DNA of 64,000 bases, taken from Thunnus maccoyii (lineage: Eukaryota > Chordata > Actinopteri > Scombriformes > Scombridae). The notes under the pieces were generated by a model, which was not told where the DNA came from, ran no database searches, and was given only the letters and a program-made list of their open reading frames with translations. Shown in pieces: positions 25,360 through 40,063 of this stretch; the stretch's first letter is position 1; each line of letters opens with the position of its first letter. The position numbers and the translations under genes are program-made. The DNA is taken from positions 14,005,001 to 14,069,000 of the forward strand of contig NC_056540.1 in the NCBI RefSeq assembly GCF_910596095.1, read 5' to 3'.

Positions 25360-28300
25360 TCATAGCCCTTTGTTGAAGTACACCCTCTCAACTCCTGGGT
25401 GGTTGGCCCGGATCTTCTCCTGCAGCTCCGGCTCCAAGCCGCTGACTGACATAGAGCTGGATGACGGGGGGAGAAATGCAGGGGTTAATGCGTCAAACAC
25501 ATTAAGTTGTATTATGCAACGGAGAATCTGCATAATTAAAACTTTTTCCTCACAATCAAGTTTAAACCTTTCACTCACCTCTTCTGAGGGAACAACGCAC
25601 AGCACAGTGGGGTGGCAAACACAAGGCTGAAAATAAAAACAGACCGATGAAACATGCACACGTACAGTCCAGAGCTTCCTATTCTGACGTCACCTGTCAA
25701 ACAAGACAGTCTGCAGGCACACTAGCGGCTGTCTGCTTCACATCAGTGCTTTGAGCTAAACGCTAACATCACAATGATAATGCTAACATGCTGATGTTTA
25801 TCAGGTATAATGTTAACCATGTTAATCATCATAGTTTAGCATGCTAACATTTGCTACTTAGCACTAAAGAGCTAATTAGTACTTTGACAGTACAACTGAG
25901 GCTGATGTGAATGTCATTAGTTTAAACCCAAGTATTGGACAAATTAAGGTTTTGACTTGATGATAATACGAGAAAAATTCAGAGGGATCGTAAAGGAGAC
26001 GTGAGAGCTTGTACTGAATTTCAGGGTGATCCAGTTGTCGACACATGTGACTAAACCACAAAAATGTCCACCTCATGGTGGTGCTAGAGGAACAGTAAGG
26101 GGATCCCCAAAGTCATTAGGATTCATCCTCCAGGGACATATAAAGCAGTGGTTCTCAAAGTGGCATCCGGGGACTCCCAGGGGTCCTTGAGGGGGTTCCA
26201 GGGGGTCCCCAGCAAAAAGGGGAATCATTTATTTTCACTATAGTTTCCATCCATAAGTAACACAATGACTGAATGTATGACTGTTTTGGTCATGAGTTTC
26301 ATACAATTTCTGTAACAAAAAACATCTAAAAGCTAAATCTTATCAAATGGGGATTTGTGGTCTAATTTATGTCAATTTAGGGGTCCTTAACGTGAAAAAG
26401 TTTGAGAACCGCTGATTTAAAGGATAAGTTCAAATTTTTTGAAACACTTTTCCCAAGACTGCTGAAGCCTCATATTCCAGCTGAACTTTAGAGGGTGTTT
26501 TTGCACAAATATTAAAAGATGGGTTCATGTGCTAAGTTATGGCAAACCATTAAAATAGTTTCTGAAAGACTTCAGTCTGGACAAAAGTGGTTGACCGACT
26601 GATTACTGAGCCACACCGTTAGTGTGGCTAAAAAGATATCCAATGAACATGACGGAGGGTGAATTTAGTGGTCGGAGCGAGGTGGTTGTTTCCTGTCTAC
26701 AAGCTTTAAAATTTGTGGCATGTGTCTCAAATTATTTGACAGGACACGTCTATAAAGTGTGTGTGTGTGTGTGTGTGTGTCTGTGCTAGTTTACAGGATG
26801 TGCTGCTGATCACTGTCACGTCATCTGAGCTGAACTAAAGGCATGTTACACATGAGTGTAATTGCTCATCCTGAGGTCAGAGGAGGTTAAGTGAAGCCAG
26901 GAAGCAGTGAAACTCAGTGCAGGATATATTGGTCAAGATGGTAAAAATCTGCCTTCTGACCTCAACTAGCAGTTTATCCTAAATATAATATGAATGCCTA
27001 GGCCACAGATTAGGTTTCTGAACTCTATTTACAATGAGATGTGACAAGAGAACTTGATTATAACTTTGAACAACATTTAAAGCGATATAAAAAAACATTA
27101 AGATTACTGGGTTTCATATCCATGTTGTAAGAAATTAGGTTGTACTTTCAAAGGAATTACACATGGTGGCTTATCAGGTGGACCATCTCTGACGACTCAC
27201 CAGAATCCCACCAGGCTGACTTGAATAGGTGCACTCATCCATGGGAACTTCTGAAAAGACCAGGCAGAAAAACGAATGAGGGGCACAAAAGCAGTGGTGA
27301 ATTCCCATACTAGAGTGGCCTCATGTCCTCGGTGCTTTTCATTGCTCTGATGTGTGATTACTAAAAGGAAACCGAGTGGCAGAGGCAGAGTGGGACACCG
27401 AGTTCCCACAGTTTAGCTTAAACCTTCACGGTATTTGAAGTCAGTGATGATGAAGTTGATGTCGAGGAGCAAATGCGTTCCTCTTTTGTGAGTTTGTGTC
27501 TCAAAGAATGGAACTAAATCAGAAACATGCCTACCCTCAGAAAGGCCTTCTTTTCCAAATGGTTCATTAAAAACGGGGGAATAGCTGAAAAGACACAATT
27601 AAAATATTATTACGTCATGCATTTTCAGTTAAAACTGTCAATTAAATGATGCCAACAGCTGACTGATGATACAAAGATATTCATACCCATTCCTGGAGAA
27701 GCCATGAGGATTCTGGAGACCACGACCTGAGAGATGGCCTGCTGTGCGGCTTTCGTCGACTCTCCTAACCTGTTGTCATTCTCGTCTGTTACGGGAATGC
27801 CGTGTTGAAGTTCTCTGAGGACAGGAGGGAGCGAAGAGGATTTAGCCTACTCAGAGAAAAGACCTTACAATCTTTGATATCAGTGACATTTCCGATCATG
27901 TATGTCATCATGCACTCTCCTTACCTTTGTCTCATCAGTGGGATGTTGATACAGTTAGCAGCGGCTACAGCAGCAAACGGAACGAACCGTCCAATCAGGG
28001 GTGAGATGTGCTGCAGCAGGAGAAAGGAGGCACAAAAATAGGAAGGAAGGAAATGAAACAGAATCACATCACATTACTCTGCTTGGCGCAAACCTTTCAC
28101 ACTAGTGAAGGACTGCGGGTTATTGCAGGTTATATTTCTGATATTGTGTATATGCATTATGCTTTTCTACTATAAATCAGCGTTTATTAATAGCTGGCGG
28201 GACAACATGCCGATTACAGAGCATGACCCTGTGCATAATATGGCTCTTCTATGACAAAGAGACTATATGTGCATGGCTGACGCCATCGTCTGAGGTCAAT

Positions 28301-29413
28301 ACATTAAAATGAGATGTAGAATGGGGTTAGATGAACTGATACCTTTGTTAGTGCATTTAGTCCTAGAGCAGTGGCAACTGCCCCCGTGGTGGCAGACACA
28401 TAAGCTGTGCCAAGCTGACTGCAAACAGAAGAGTCATCGATCACATCAGCAGTCCACACAAACAGTGTTGAATGAAAAAGGGTTAATATGAGCTGGTGTC
28501 AGTGGCGAAAAAACGTCCGTCTCTTACCTGACTGTGATTGGAGCATCACCGCTCCTGTTGGTGTAATTGACTATTGCATTGAAGGACTGATTGATCCACT
28601 GCCAGAACAACACAGCCGGAGTTGTCCTGCAAGATTGCAAACAGTGCAGTTTGTGTTGAGGAAAGTGTAAAGATGCAGATTTCATTCTAGCAGCTTTATT
28701 TCACAGCTAAAGTTTAGATTTTCTGGTTTCAATTTGCAAACTTTGAAATTTGACTTCTTTAGAAAGAGTTTGAAAGATTTAATTACTGAGATTAAACTAA
28801 ATTTTCTTCTAAACAAATGTCCTCCAGTAATATATATATATAAATGCACAATATTTATATCTATATTAGTAGTAGGGGTAGTGGTTGTACTAGCTTTAGA
28901 AGTAGTAGCGTATTTTTAGTAGTAGTAGTATTGGGAATTAGAGTCACAATTTTATAGTCTGATATAAGACTCCTACAAGTTCTTACTTGTAAAAGGTCAT
29001 CATGCATCCAGTGATCGTCATGTTCATTGGAACCTGCGCTGACATGCGGCCAATGAGGATCATCTTCTCCCCAGTATCGGGATGGAAAGCTGAGTCGAAA
29101 ACATACTTGGCTCTCCACAGTTCGTCCTCCGTCAACCCCGGAGAGACTATACCTTGCCTGAGAGACAGTAAAGACAGAAATCCTCCTAACAGCGGCTCTA
29201 AGTGGACTTCTACTGATACATCTGTCCTTGTAGCTCTAGCCTGGCTCACCTGTAGTCGGTGATGATTTTGTGGGCGTGTGCTAGTTGTTCGTTGGTGAGG
29301 AGGATGTTTCTGGGGTCTGTGACAGTGAAGAAATGTTTAGCTCGGCCCACAAATGTGCTCTGGTCCCACCGGGGCTCCTTGATGTTTATGGAAGTGGATA
29401 GCTCTGCTGCCAT
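25360..29413 (-). CDS. sfxn1: Sideroflexin 1, mitochondrial serine transporter (complete)
   Basis: Inner-membrane carrier that imports serine into mitochondria for one-carbon metabolism. Minus-strand coding exons: 29413-29250 (ATG), 29157-28987, 28626-28528, 28418-28343, 28010-27925, 27814-27687, 27584-27535, 27250-27201, 25626-25579, 25456-25360 (stop). They sum to 969 nt, 322 residues, the same as human SFXN1. The start reads [20 protein letters not shown]. Then come [21 protein letters not shown], the signature [101 protein letters not shown] and a C-terminal VYFNKGL. The piece [12 protein letters not shown] and the end favour SFXN1 over SFXN3. Two 50-nt exons and one 48-nt exon are typical of the family. 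The leader is in a separate exon near 31.2 kb. Confidence 0.93.
25752..26135. repeat. Teleost interspersed repeat rich in GCTAACAT words
   Basis: It begins with words such as GCTAACAT, ATGCTGATGTTTATCAGG and AGCATGCTAACATTTGCTA, continues through GAGGCTGATGTGAATGTCAT and AAGTATTGGACAAATTAAGG, and ends with CACCTCATGGTGGTGCTAGA and GTCATTAGGATTCATCCTC. I recall this series in the same order as a very common percomorph repeat. It is in the sfxn1 intron between exons 25579-25626 and 27201-27250. Its class is not known to me. Confidence 0.6.
26146..26414. mobile_element. hAT-like MITE (CAGTGGTTCTCAAA ends)
   Basis: The left end is CAGTGGTTCTCAAAGT and the reverse complement of the right end is CAGCGGTTCTCAAACT, the classic terminus of Charlie-like hAT elements. 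The flanks are ATATAAAG (26138-26145) and ATTTAAAG (26415-26422), an 8-bp target duplication with one mismatch. The 269-bp element is non-coding. It abuts the repeat at 25752-26135 and lies in an sfxn1 intron. Confidence 0.85.
26756..26780. repeat. (GT)n microsatellite
   Basis: An uninterrupted run of about eleven GT units in an sfxn1 intron. The sequence from 26423 to 27200 otherwise shows no gene; its start resembles the end of the foldback MITE at 5223-5859 (see findings). Confidence 0.9.
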
Positions 29414-31126
29414 ATTTATCTGGTGAAAAGGAAATGTTATAAAAAATCATATCAGAGGTTTCTCAATGCACGAAACACTGGAACTCCAGTGAACTAAAGT
29501 GTTTCATAACTACACTGTGTTACGCTAATAGTGACTCATATTGTTCCTGAATTCCAGCGCTGTGCAGCCTCTCAGTCCTTGTTTTCTTTTGCAGACACAA
29601 GTCAGAGAAGGAGGACTTGTGAAAAAAAAGCTCCTTTCTGGATTGCCATGCTGCTAATTCAGCATAATGTTGCTATGGCAATGGCTGACCTGACACAAGG
29701 GTTGTGAAGCGCTAAATTGCAAAGCTCTATTATGGGCACACACCAACCCCCAAACTATGGCTGAAAAGCAGCTCTTGGAAAGTGATGAAGCCCTCTGCAT
29801 GTGAGGGACTGCAAACGGCCAAACAAATCATTAATTTTTTTATCAATAAATTACAAATCATATAAGGGTACAGTGAGCAAAGCACAGGAGGTTATGCAAT
29901 ATTTGGGCTTCTTATCACCTCTAGTGAGTATTTCATTAAATGTTTATGCATTTATGATTTCACAATCTGCAACCAGATAAAACTGGCCTGCACTGACACT
30001 GCACTGTCAAAAACATGCTTTGTGGATGTGTGCATGCATGCTCATTCTCCCCAGTGAAGGACAGTGTGTGTGTGTGTGGGTCCATGCAACCCAGTCTGAT
30101 CTGGTTTTTAACCATTTGTGCCTCTAAGAGGACCGAGCACAGCCAAAGTAAATCAAGGCTATACAAGGATTCGCAGCAGCATGATGAACCTCCACCTGAA
30201 ACTGCACCAAAGATGGCTGCTGGATTGACAACAAAACAGAAAACTCTCTCTCTCTCTCTCTTTGTTTTTGCTGGCGGCTGTTAAAGTGCATGAGGCGTGC
30301 TGTCTCTTTAAATTGAATTAAACTCCATGGGATTCTCACGAGATAGCAACAAAACACCCCTTTCACTACAGCTTATCCAGCAAAACACTGAAACACACAG
30401 TGGGTATGATTTGTACAGGAGGCAGCTGCAGTCAAAGCCATGTTAACAGCTTTAATCGATGCTAAATTACTAATAAAGGTTATATCAGACGACTGAACTT
30501 TGGACTGACACGGCCTTTGATCTATAAACCCCTCAGCTGGTTCTGCCCTCACTCTCAGCCAATCAAAGGCGGCCTGCGTGGCTACACATTAACCTGCAAT
30601 TCACAGCAACTCCTCACAAACAAAGATATCGCTTACGAGCAGCATCTGGAGACTGATATCATATAAGCCCTCGTTTCATATACATCCGACATCTATGACA
30701 CTGAGAGAAGCTGCTTTCTCTCAGTGGTCGGGAGGGTAAACATGCTGTGGTTAATTGTTCAACCCGACGTAGACCAGTCAAATCTGGACTGGGAAGGTGC
30801 TCCTGCAGCTGAGCACAGCGGTGAAAAGCATCCACCAAACAATAATAATCCAAATATCATCCTTGTCAAACGGCTAATTAGGTGCAACATCTGTCCAGCC
30901 CGATAATTGTCCAGCTGTGCGCCCCCAGACTCAACTAGTATCAGCCTGCCACATCCCCACATCCAGCGGGGCTTCTCAAAGGAGACTCTCGCGTCTAAAT
31001 GACAGACTCTCTCCCCCCCCCACCCCACACCCCCGTCCCCCCCGATTAGAGACGAAACGTGCACGCTGGTGTTTTTGAATTTCGACATCTTTGTGTGTCA
31101 TTAAAAGATGCGGAGAGGTTACTTAC

Positions 31127-31330
31127 TGCACTGTGGGCTCCGGCGGTCCGCAAGAGGTGTCCCTGAAAGGCTGCAGCCAGCTAATTTTACATGCAGCAGC
31201 GTCAGCACAGCTAGTGAGCACACACACACACGCACACACACTCAGTCACTCACACACACGCATTCACTCACACATATACTCACACAGACCACATCCCCCA
31301 GTGGAAGGAATCTCACTAAGAAACTAAAAG
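31127..31330 (-). other. sfxn1: Probable non-coding first exon of sfxn1
   Basis: On the minus strand TGCA followed by gtaagtaac forms a strong donor at 31126. The acceptor before the start codon at 29420 would pair with it over an intron of about 1.7 kb. The exon includes a CA/TG tract at about 31218-31285. The upstream end is uncertain. The intron (29420-31126) shows no other gene. Confidence 0.5.
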
Positions 31331-32693
31331 TCCTGCCTTAAAAACAGGGAGTCGCTGAACAACAGTGTAGTTGCATCGATCAGTAACCGACAGGAAAAAG
31401 TTCAGACAATACAAAATGATGTTATATTCTTCTATAAATCAATTGAATTTAACGTAAACATCTGAGGTGACGAATTCACTTTCAACTTTATTTTCGCACG
31501 CGCGCTGAGCAGCACATCCGTTAATGACATTTTCGCTGACTTGATGCACAGGCAGTAAATCATTAATATATAATGTTAAAACTAGTAAAACAACAGCCTG
31601 ACGTTATCAGATAATACGAGTGTGTAGTTCAGAAGAAGGTGACCCTTAAAACGAGATAATTAAAAAGCAATTATTTAATGTAACGGTTTTATTCAATTAT
31701 ATTTGGTTCATGGGAGAAACTAAAATAAATAACAAAATTAAAAACAACACACAAGGGGATCCAGGGACAAATTCCTCTGCATCTGGGATCCGGTTTTGAC
31801 ATATTGAGGTAAACTTATAGCAGCTTTTACTCCACTTCAGGATATTAATTACGTAGACCACAGTGTATATAGTTTGACTAATAGCACTGCTTAGATTTAC
31901 ATATTTATTTTTTCTTTCTTATATTTTTTTTCCTTTTATCCTTATAATTGTATCTGTCTGTTCTGTACCAATTACTTTCATTATTTCTATATTTATCATT
32001 ATTAGTTTTTGTCAGTTTGTATTCACGACAGAGCTTGGATAAAGTCTGACTGCTGTTTTTCTCCACATGCCACTCCAAATGTTTAAAATGTTTTTGGGTA
32101 AATGCCTACTATGTATGTATATTGTATTTACTATGTATTTACCTGGTAGATCAATGCTAGCATGTATGCATAAACATATATATATATGCATACACATAAT
32201 GACATTGAGAATGGCTAAATTTGACCTCATTCATATTTTTTAAATCTCTGCCCATCTAGGTGAATGTACTCCATGTTCAGGTGGATGGATATGTTCTTTA
32301 TTGTATTTTTATTTTTTATTTTTTTAAAAAGGAAATAATAGTCTAAGTACATGTTCACTATATTTTGTGCTTGTCAACATTTCCAAATAAACCCCCCAAA
32401 ACTAAATGAAATACATTAGTCATGGCTTGAATGGCAGCTGCAGACCAGCTGTTCGTCCCTTCATGGTTCAAATCATAAATATATGACTGTAATGAAAATA
32501 AACTGATACAGAAATTTAATTCCCTTGTTACCTGCACACATTCACAGTAAGGCTGATTATCACCATGCAGATTATTTCATCAGTTCTCATCAGATTTTTT
32601 GGGTGTCTGTTTCCATCTAGTGGTGACTGGTGAGAGCTGTGGCCAGTAAAGCTAAAAAAAATGTACCTGTTAGAAATAAATGATGAAGCAACT
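31331..32693. other. Intergenic spacer between sfxn1 and ppp2ca
   Basis: The sequence is AT-rich apart from GCACGCGCGC near 31496-31505, which may be part of the sfxn1 promoter. It contains a purine/pyrimidine TATA-rich run near 32170-32190. No exon, RNA gene or transposon end was recognised. Confidence 0.5.
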
Positions 32694-33406
32694 TCAGACT
32701 TTATTTTGTATAGTTGTGGCTGCAAAACAGCAAGTTACTTTTACCACTGATGTCATTTGTACCAATATTGCCTACTTAAATTAATAACATTAACTCCCAG
32801 TAGAGACAGCAGAGCAAAAAGAGAGCTACTTACACTGTAACAGGGTATAAAAAACAACGCAGTCTGTCAGTGCCATGTGATAAAAATCAAATACAAAAGT
32901 GCAAAGAGAACATTCCCGACATCTAACCCTAATCATCTCACTTCACAAAATAAACTGTTGTTGCGCTTTAGTTACAAAAAGAAAATAAGTTCACATTGTA
33001 TTTACTGCAACCTTTGATTTGAGGCCATGCCAAGTGAAAGATGCAGCTTATATACTGTATATAGCAACACACTCTGGTCATCATTGATGCCCTATCACAA
33101 AGATCACTTACATTTAGTTGTTATTCTCAGCATTAGTTCATTCATTTTTCCTGACAAACCAGCAGGTATTTGTGAAGGTATTGTTCATAGTAGCAATCAT
33201 TTCTAGCAATAAAAACATCATGCACAGAGAGAAAAAGGTTGTAAGGGTGGTGGTATTAGCTAGTTAATATAGTTTCCATTTCATTGTGATTATGGCACAC
33301 ATTTTTTTGGTCCATGGGGTTATGAATGCTTCTTTTCTCAAGCCTCCGTGCGGCCTGTTGCCATCCTCACCAGCTCCGCTCAACACCCTCCCACGTGCGG
33401 AGATCT
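32694..33406 (-). other. ppp2ca: ppp2ca 3' untranslated region (candidate)
   Basis: Downstream of the minus-strand stop codon (33409-33407). A candidate AATAAA on the minus strand lies near 32699-32704. The sequence is AT-rich with no open frame of interest. Confidence 0.45.
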
Positions 33407-35751
<2,345 letters not shown>

Positions 35752-36603
35752 GCCTAATTTGCCGTCAGCTAGCGAGCCGACCAGCTTTAAAATCCCTCAG
35801 GAAAAACCTCTCTCTCGCTATATATCGTTACGTTTTGATGGCCCGACTACGCTAAGTTACGTCCTCGCGGGCTCTTCTCTGGTCATTCGCAGCAGTGTGC
35901 GTGTGTGCGCGCGCTCCGCCAAAAACGAATGCGTCAACTGTCGTGCGTCCCTGCAGTTTGGTTGGTGGGGACTAAAGTGTTTTAACTAGTTCACATGATA
36001 TATAAATGATGTACTTCTCATCGTTTAACGACCAAGGTCAAGCAGTTACTTTTTTAGTATCGTTTGAATAGTGTAATTTCTGATTTATCTGCCCCCTTCT
36101 GGATGAAACAGGGCAAAGTCAGGACCAACAGACATCAAAAAAACATCACCCAAAAATAAAACAAGACACATTCATTGGTTAGCTGCCGTTGGTTGGTAAG
36201 TAGCTAAACTGTAGCCCACAAAATATATAATAGAGGTTTACATTTTGTCCTACAACGATAACATAGTAGGCTTTGGTTGGGGTCAGTTGAGTTGGGTTGG
36301 CTTGATGCTCATGAAAAAAACAAAATAAACTACTACAATGTGATTATTGGGCCTAATTTATACAACACTAGTTTTAAAGATAATTTGCTATAAAATCAGA
36401 GCCAGCAACGTTAATTTACAAAGGAAGATCAAAGAGGAAATCTGAATCGTCTTTATTTTCCAAATGTATTTAAAGATAATGTGCTTACATAGGCTACAGT
36501 TCAAAGAAAAGTTATCTAAAACTAATTTATTATGGCATTAACTTAGCTAAAAGTACGGAGGACGAGACGGTCGTGCTTACAATTATTTTTTTAATGCTGT
36601 TAT

Positions 36604-37308
36604 CTCAACATCACGAGTTATTTATCTCGTTATCTCGAGAAAACGAGCTTGCTAATAGACCCTTCATCCACCAGGACCACCAGGTTGAGAGGTCATATTT
36701 TCTCGGATGTATGTAGTCTTCATTTTCAAGCCACATGGATATGCTATGTTTACTTGACAACATAAGTGAGAATGCATGAATGAGTTATCCATTTCATGTG
36801 AACAATAATTCAAAACTTCAGGATATTAAATAAATCAGCATAACCATAACCATTCACTGCATAGTGTACTCCATTGGCTATCATGATGGTCAAGTTTATA
36901 CCACTAACACTTTCATATCAATAATAATAAGCCTAATGAAAAAAAAATATATATGAAAAACTCAAGACAGAGACTCATCAACCAGACATGTCTCTGTTCT
37001 CTGTTAAACAGCGGCTGAGATTGACACTAAAATTCCACCTTAAAAGTCAGTCCACCTTCAGTGAGCCAGGTCAAGTTAAGCTAACGCGTAGTTGCTAACT
37101 CCGGGGCTAACCCCCTTCGATAGGTGAGTACTTTCTTTATCTGGAGGAGATGCAGCATTTATGAACTGACAAACAGCCTGTACTGTACATTTACTGTCAG
37201 ATTGACAACTAATTGCTAAACTTTTCCTCAGCTCCGCTCACGTTCATGTCATGTTTCTGCCGCTCACCCTCTGCGCTCGCACAACTACACACGCACATTT
37301 ACACACAC

Positions 37309-37380
<72 letters not shown>

Positions 37381-37899
37381 TGCCTTATTCCTTAACGGAG
37401 CTACGCTACTCTTGTACCTTTCACGTAGATGTCCTTTGAAGAACGAAGAGAGGGAAGATGACTAAAGAAAATCCACAATAACGTAGGGTGTTATTGTGAG
37501 TCGCTCGTTTATATTAATGATTGTCTGAAATTTTAGCAGCGGCGCTGCTCAATGAATATAGGGGAAACACTGGCATATTATCTTTTCATGGAGACACACA
37601 TCAGTCTAAGTATTCTTTTAGTATCAGAGATTCTGCTCTGTAGTCTGACTTCTGGCTATAGGACAGTGTAGTAGTGAGATGTGCCACCGCCGAGTGCATC
37701 TCTTCAGACTTCTTCCATGATTTCTCTTTTGTGACAGCAGTTGTGTAATAACTATTATGAGTGCACTATTATAGATGTAGCATTGGTTCAACATAATGGT
37801 CAATGCATGGAGGAATGACATGCATTGATTATCCTGTGACCTCGAAATAACAACGCTTGTTTTCTCAAGATAACGAAACAACTAACTTGTGATCTCGAG
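36604..37899. mobile_element. Putative 1.3-kb non-autonomous DNA element with ~50-bp inverted ends
   Basis: The left end contains TCGTTATCTCGAGAAAACGA and, reading the right end in reverse complement, TCGTTATCTTGAGAAAACAA in the same relative place. The flanking words CTCAACATCACGAGTTA and CTCGAGATCACAAGTTA also agree. The interior has no transposase, a long AC microsatellite and a GC-richer segment at 37030-37130 with a good splice donor. No convincing target duplication was found, so the exact ends and superfamily are open. Confidence 0.5.
37311..37375. repeat. (AC)n microsatellite
   Basis: About 32 nearly perfect AC units. The His/Thr-rich open frames across it are artefacts of the repeat. 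Confidence 0.95.
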
Positions 37900-38911
37900 C
37901 CTCTTGCCTCTTTTGGGTCATTGTTTTGGTTTTATATCCCACAAATACAGTAGATTGTATGGTGTCCCCAGCAGCAGGTAAACATAAAAAAGCTCTGATG
38001 AAACAACTGTATGCTACTTGCCAAACACCAATTGGCTGACAGACAAAGTTAGAAGGTATTTTGTGCCAAAAGTCAAACCTGTAGTAACATTCAGATTGTC
38101 TCTGTAGTTGGTGGAGACTATAATTAGCTAAAGGAGACAGAATATTGGACTACATCCATCAGGTGGCCAAACACATTAACAAATTAAGCTAATGGTGATA
38201 TTATGTGTTGGTTGGATGTGTAAATATGATTTTTTTTCTGTCAGCACACTGTCCATAACATTTTCAAAAGGTGATGATATTTGATGTAGGTGCCTTCTCA
38301 GTTTATTGTGGACTTCTGGCCCCAAGGCACCCAAAAAATAATAAAAAATAATGCAGCTATAAAGAAAAATATTCTTACTGACTTATGACTATTTTATTAA
38401 AATGATATAATAGTCGTGTGAACAACATTGTAGCTAAAATAATCATGAAAATGTAAAATAATAGGCTTTTTTCACAGAACACATTTTACATGTCACAGTA
38501 GGAAAATCACAGGTGTAAATAATAAAAAATAGTGATGGCTGAGTTCCATGTAGCTGTTTCATTTAAGGTCCTGGTATTGTGTGTATTGTCTCACTGTCAT
38601 GCTGCTATGGTTTAATTGACTTCTTCTACAAGTCAAAGTGTCTGCTGTGAAAAAGCCTATTATTGATTCATTTAGTTGATTCAACTTTGTAAGACCACCT
38701 AATGGTACCACTCAAAAAAAAAAAAATTTTAGTGAACAGCAAATATATTAAGTTTTGCACCATTAGCAGTTAGCCAAGTGATTTATCTCAATAAAGCATA
38801 GCTCTACTGATTTGTCCATATAACTATATACTCAGTTTCATTTGCTCTAAATTAAGTCTTTGAAATTGGTTTCATGGAAGTTTCAATTGCTGTGTTTAAG
38901 TCTTGTGTACA

Positions 38912-39190
38912 CTGTTGCTAGGCGACAGATAAAAATGGTCATCATCTTGTTCTCTTTATAAGAATGGTGAATGAGTTTATTTTTATATCACAGTTTCTGG
39001 CTTATTGATTTTAGTACAACATTTGGGAATGACTGAACAACTGAATAAATATAAAAAACAACCTCCATGGGTTCATGTCACATGGTAGGCATTCAAGTCG
39101 TTGATGCTATAAGAACCAACCAAGTAGATAGGCAACAGACAAAAATTAAAATATTCTTGATCGATTTCAGAAATGTTGAATGATTTTGTG
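38912..39190. repeat. Two diverged copies of an AGGCRACAGAYAAAAAT block
   Basis: Around 38921 the sequence reads AGGCGACAGATAAAAATGG, followed about 45 bases later by AATGGTGAATGAGTTT. Around 39129 it reads AGGCAACAGACAAAAATT, followed at a similar distance by AATGTTGAATGATTTT. The copies are about 200 bp apart in direct orientation and clearly diverged. Confidence 0.45.
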
Positions 39191-39999
39191 CTTTTGCATT
39201 TTAACAGCATGTTTTGGCATAAGTAAAGAATACACAAGAAAACCTGGGGAAAAACAACTTTCGTAGCGGCCAACATATTTTAAAACATCAGTACACCTCA
39301 TAATTAATGAGTTCTGAGCTATTGGAAACTTTCCATTTACAAAACTGTGTCAGTGGGTTATTCAAATTGGGCTAACACTGATGAGTGGATCAGATGAGAT
39401 TAAGATTTAGTGTGTCGTCCAGACGTGTGTATGTGTTGTATAAAATTATAATTTGTACTATATATATTTTTACATGGCTCTTTGCATGGATCTACAGTGC
39501 GATGAAGCATGAGACTAGTTTCCCAGTGGTGAAAATGAATTATCCAAAACAGTGAGTCTCTTCGATGTCCAGCTAGTTTTAGAGCATGGGTGGGATTGAA
39601 CTGCCCCTCAGAAGAATTAATTCTTCATATCCATGTTTAAAAGTATTTTAAATTGAGATCTCATCCTCTCAGGATAAGCATATCTATTACAAGGGGTTAT
39701 TGTGCGTAAAACATTTCGTCAAGTGAGGTGGGCTCATGTCAAGTGGTAAAAAAAAGCAAAGTTCATCAGTCAGTAGTATACCATCATAAATGGGCTTTTA
39801 AGAAATGTTCCTCATTCAGATAGGAAATATAAATATAAATGTACTAAAATAAAAGAATAACGTTATTTATAAAGTTTTTGATGGCTCTTATTATTTTAAT
39901 TTTTTTTTAGCGTTTTTAAACATTTGTGGTAGTTTAGATGGCCTCTCCCCCTCCGTACAGAATGTGCTACACTGGAAAAAACTACATTAACCACAGCTA

Positions 40000-40030
40000 G
40001 ACGTCTTCCTGTCAGTTGCACATGCGCAGT
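40000..40030 (+). promoter_or_regulatory. atp5po: atp5po promoter: ETS and NRF-1-like sites
   Basis: CTTCCTG (about 40005-40011), an ETS/GABP core, is followed by TGCACATGCGCA (40017-40028), one mismatch from the NRF-1 consensus. They sit 36-60 bp before the start codon. This pair is a standard signature of nuclear genes for oxidative phosphorylation. Confidence 0.6.
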
Positions 40031-40063
40031 CGTTTGTTCCACTCTGGACAGCTGTAGGAGAAA

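Larger units (their letters stand above)
35960..40010. other. Intergenic spacer between divergent ppp2ca and atp5po
   Basis: About 4 kb between two head-to-head genes. It holds the inverted-repeat-bounded element at 36604-37899 with its CA microsatellite, and a diverged duplicated block at about 38912-39190. No coding exon was recognised. The remaining sequence is AT-rich. Confidence 0.55.

Noticed and set aside
37213-37439. His/Thr-rich frames
   Set aside because: Produced by the AC microsatellite.
38914-38926. RFX X-box-like GTTGCTAGGCGAC
   Set aside because: The right half-site does not fit the consensus and it lies within a duplicated block, far from a gene start.
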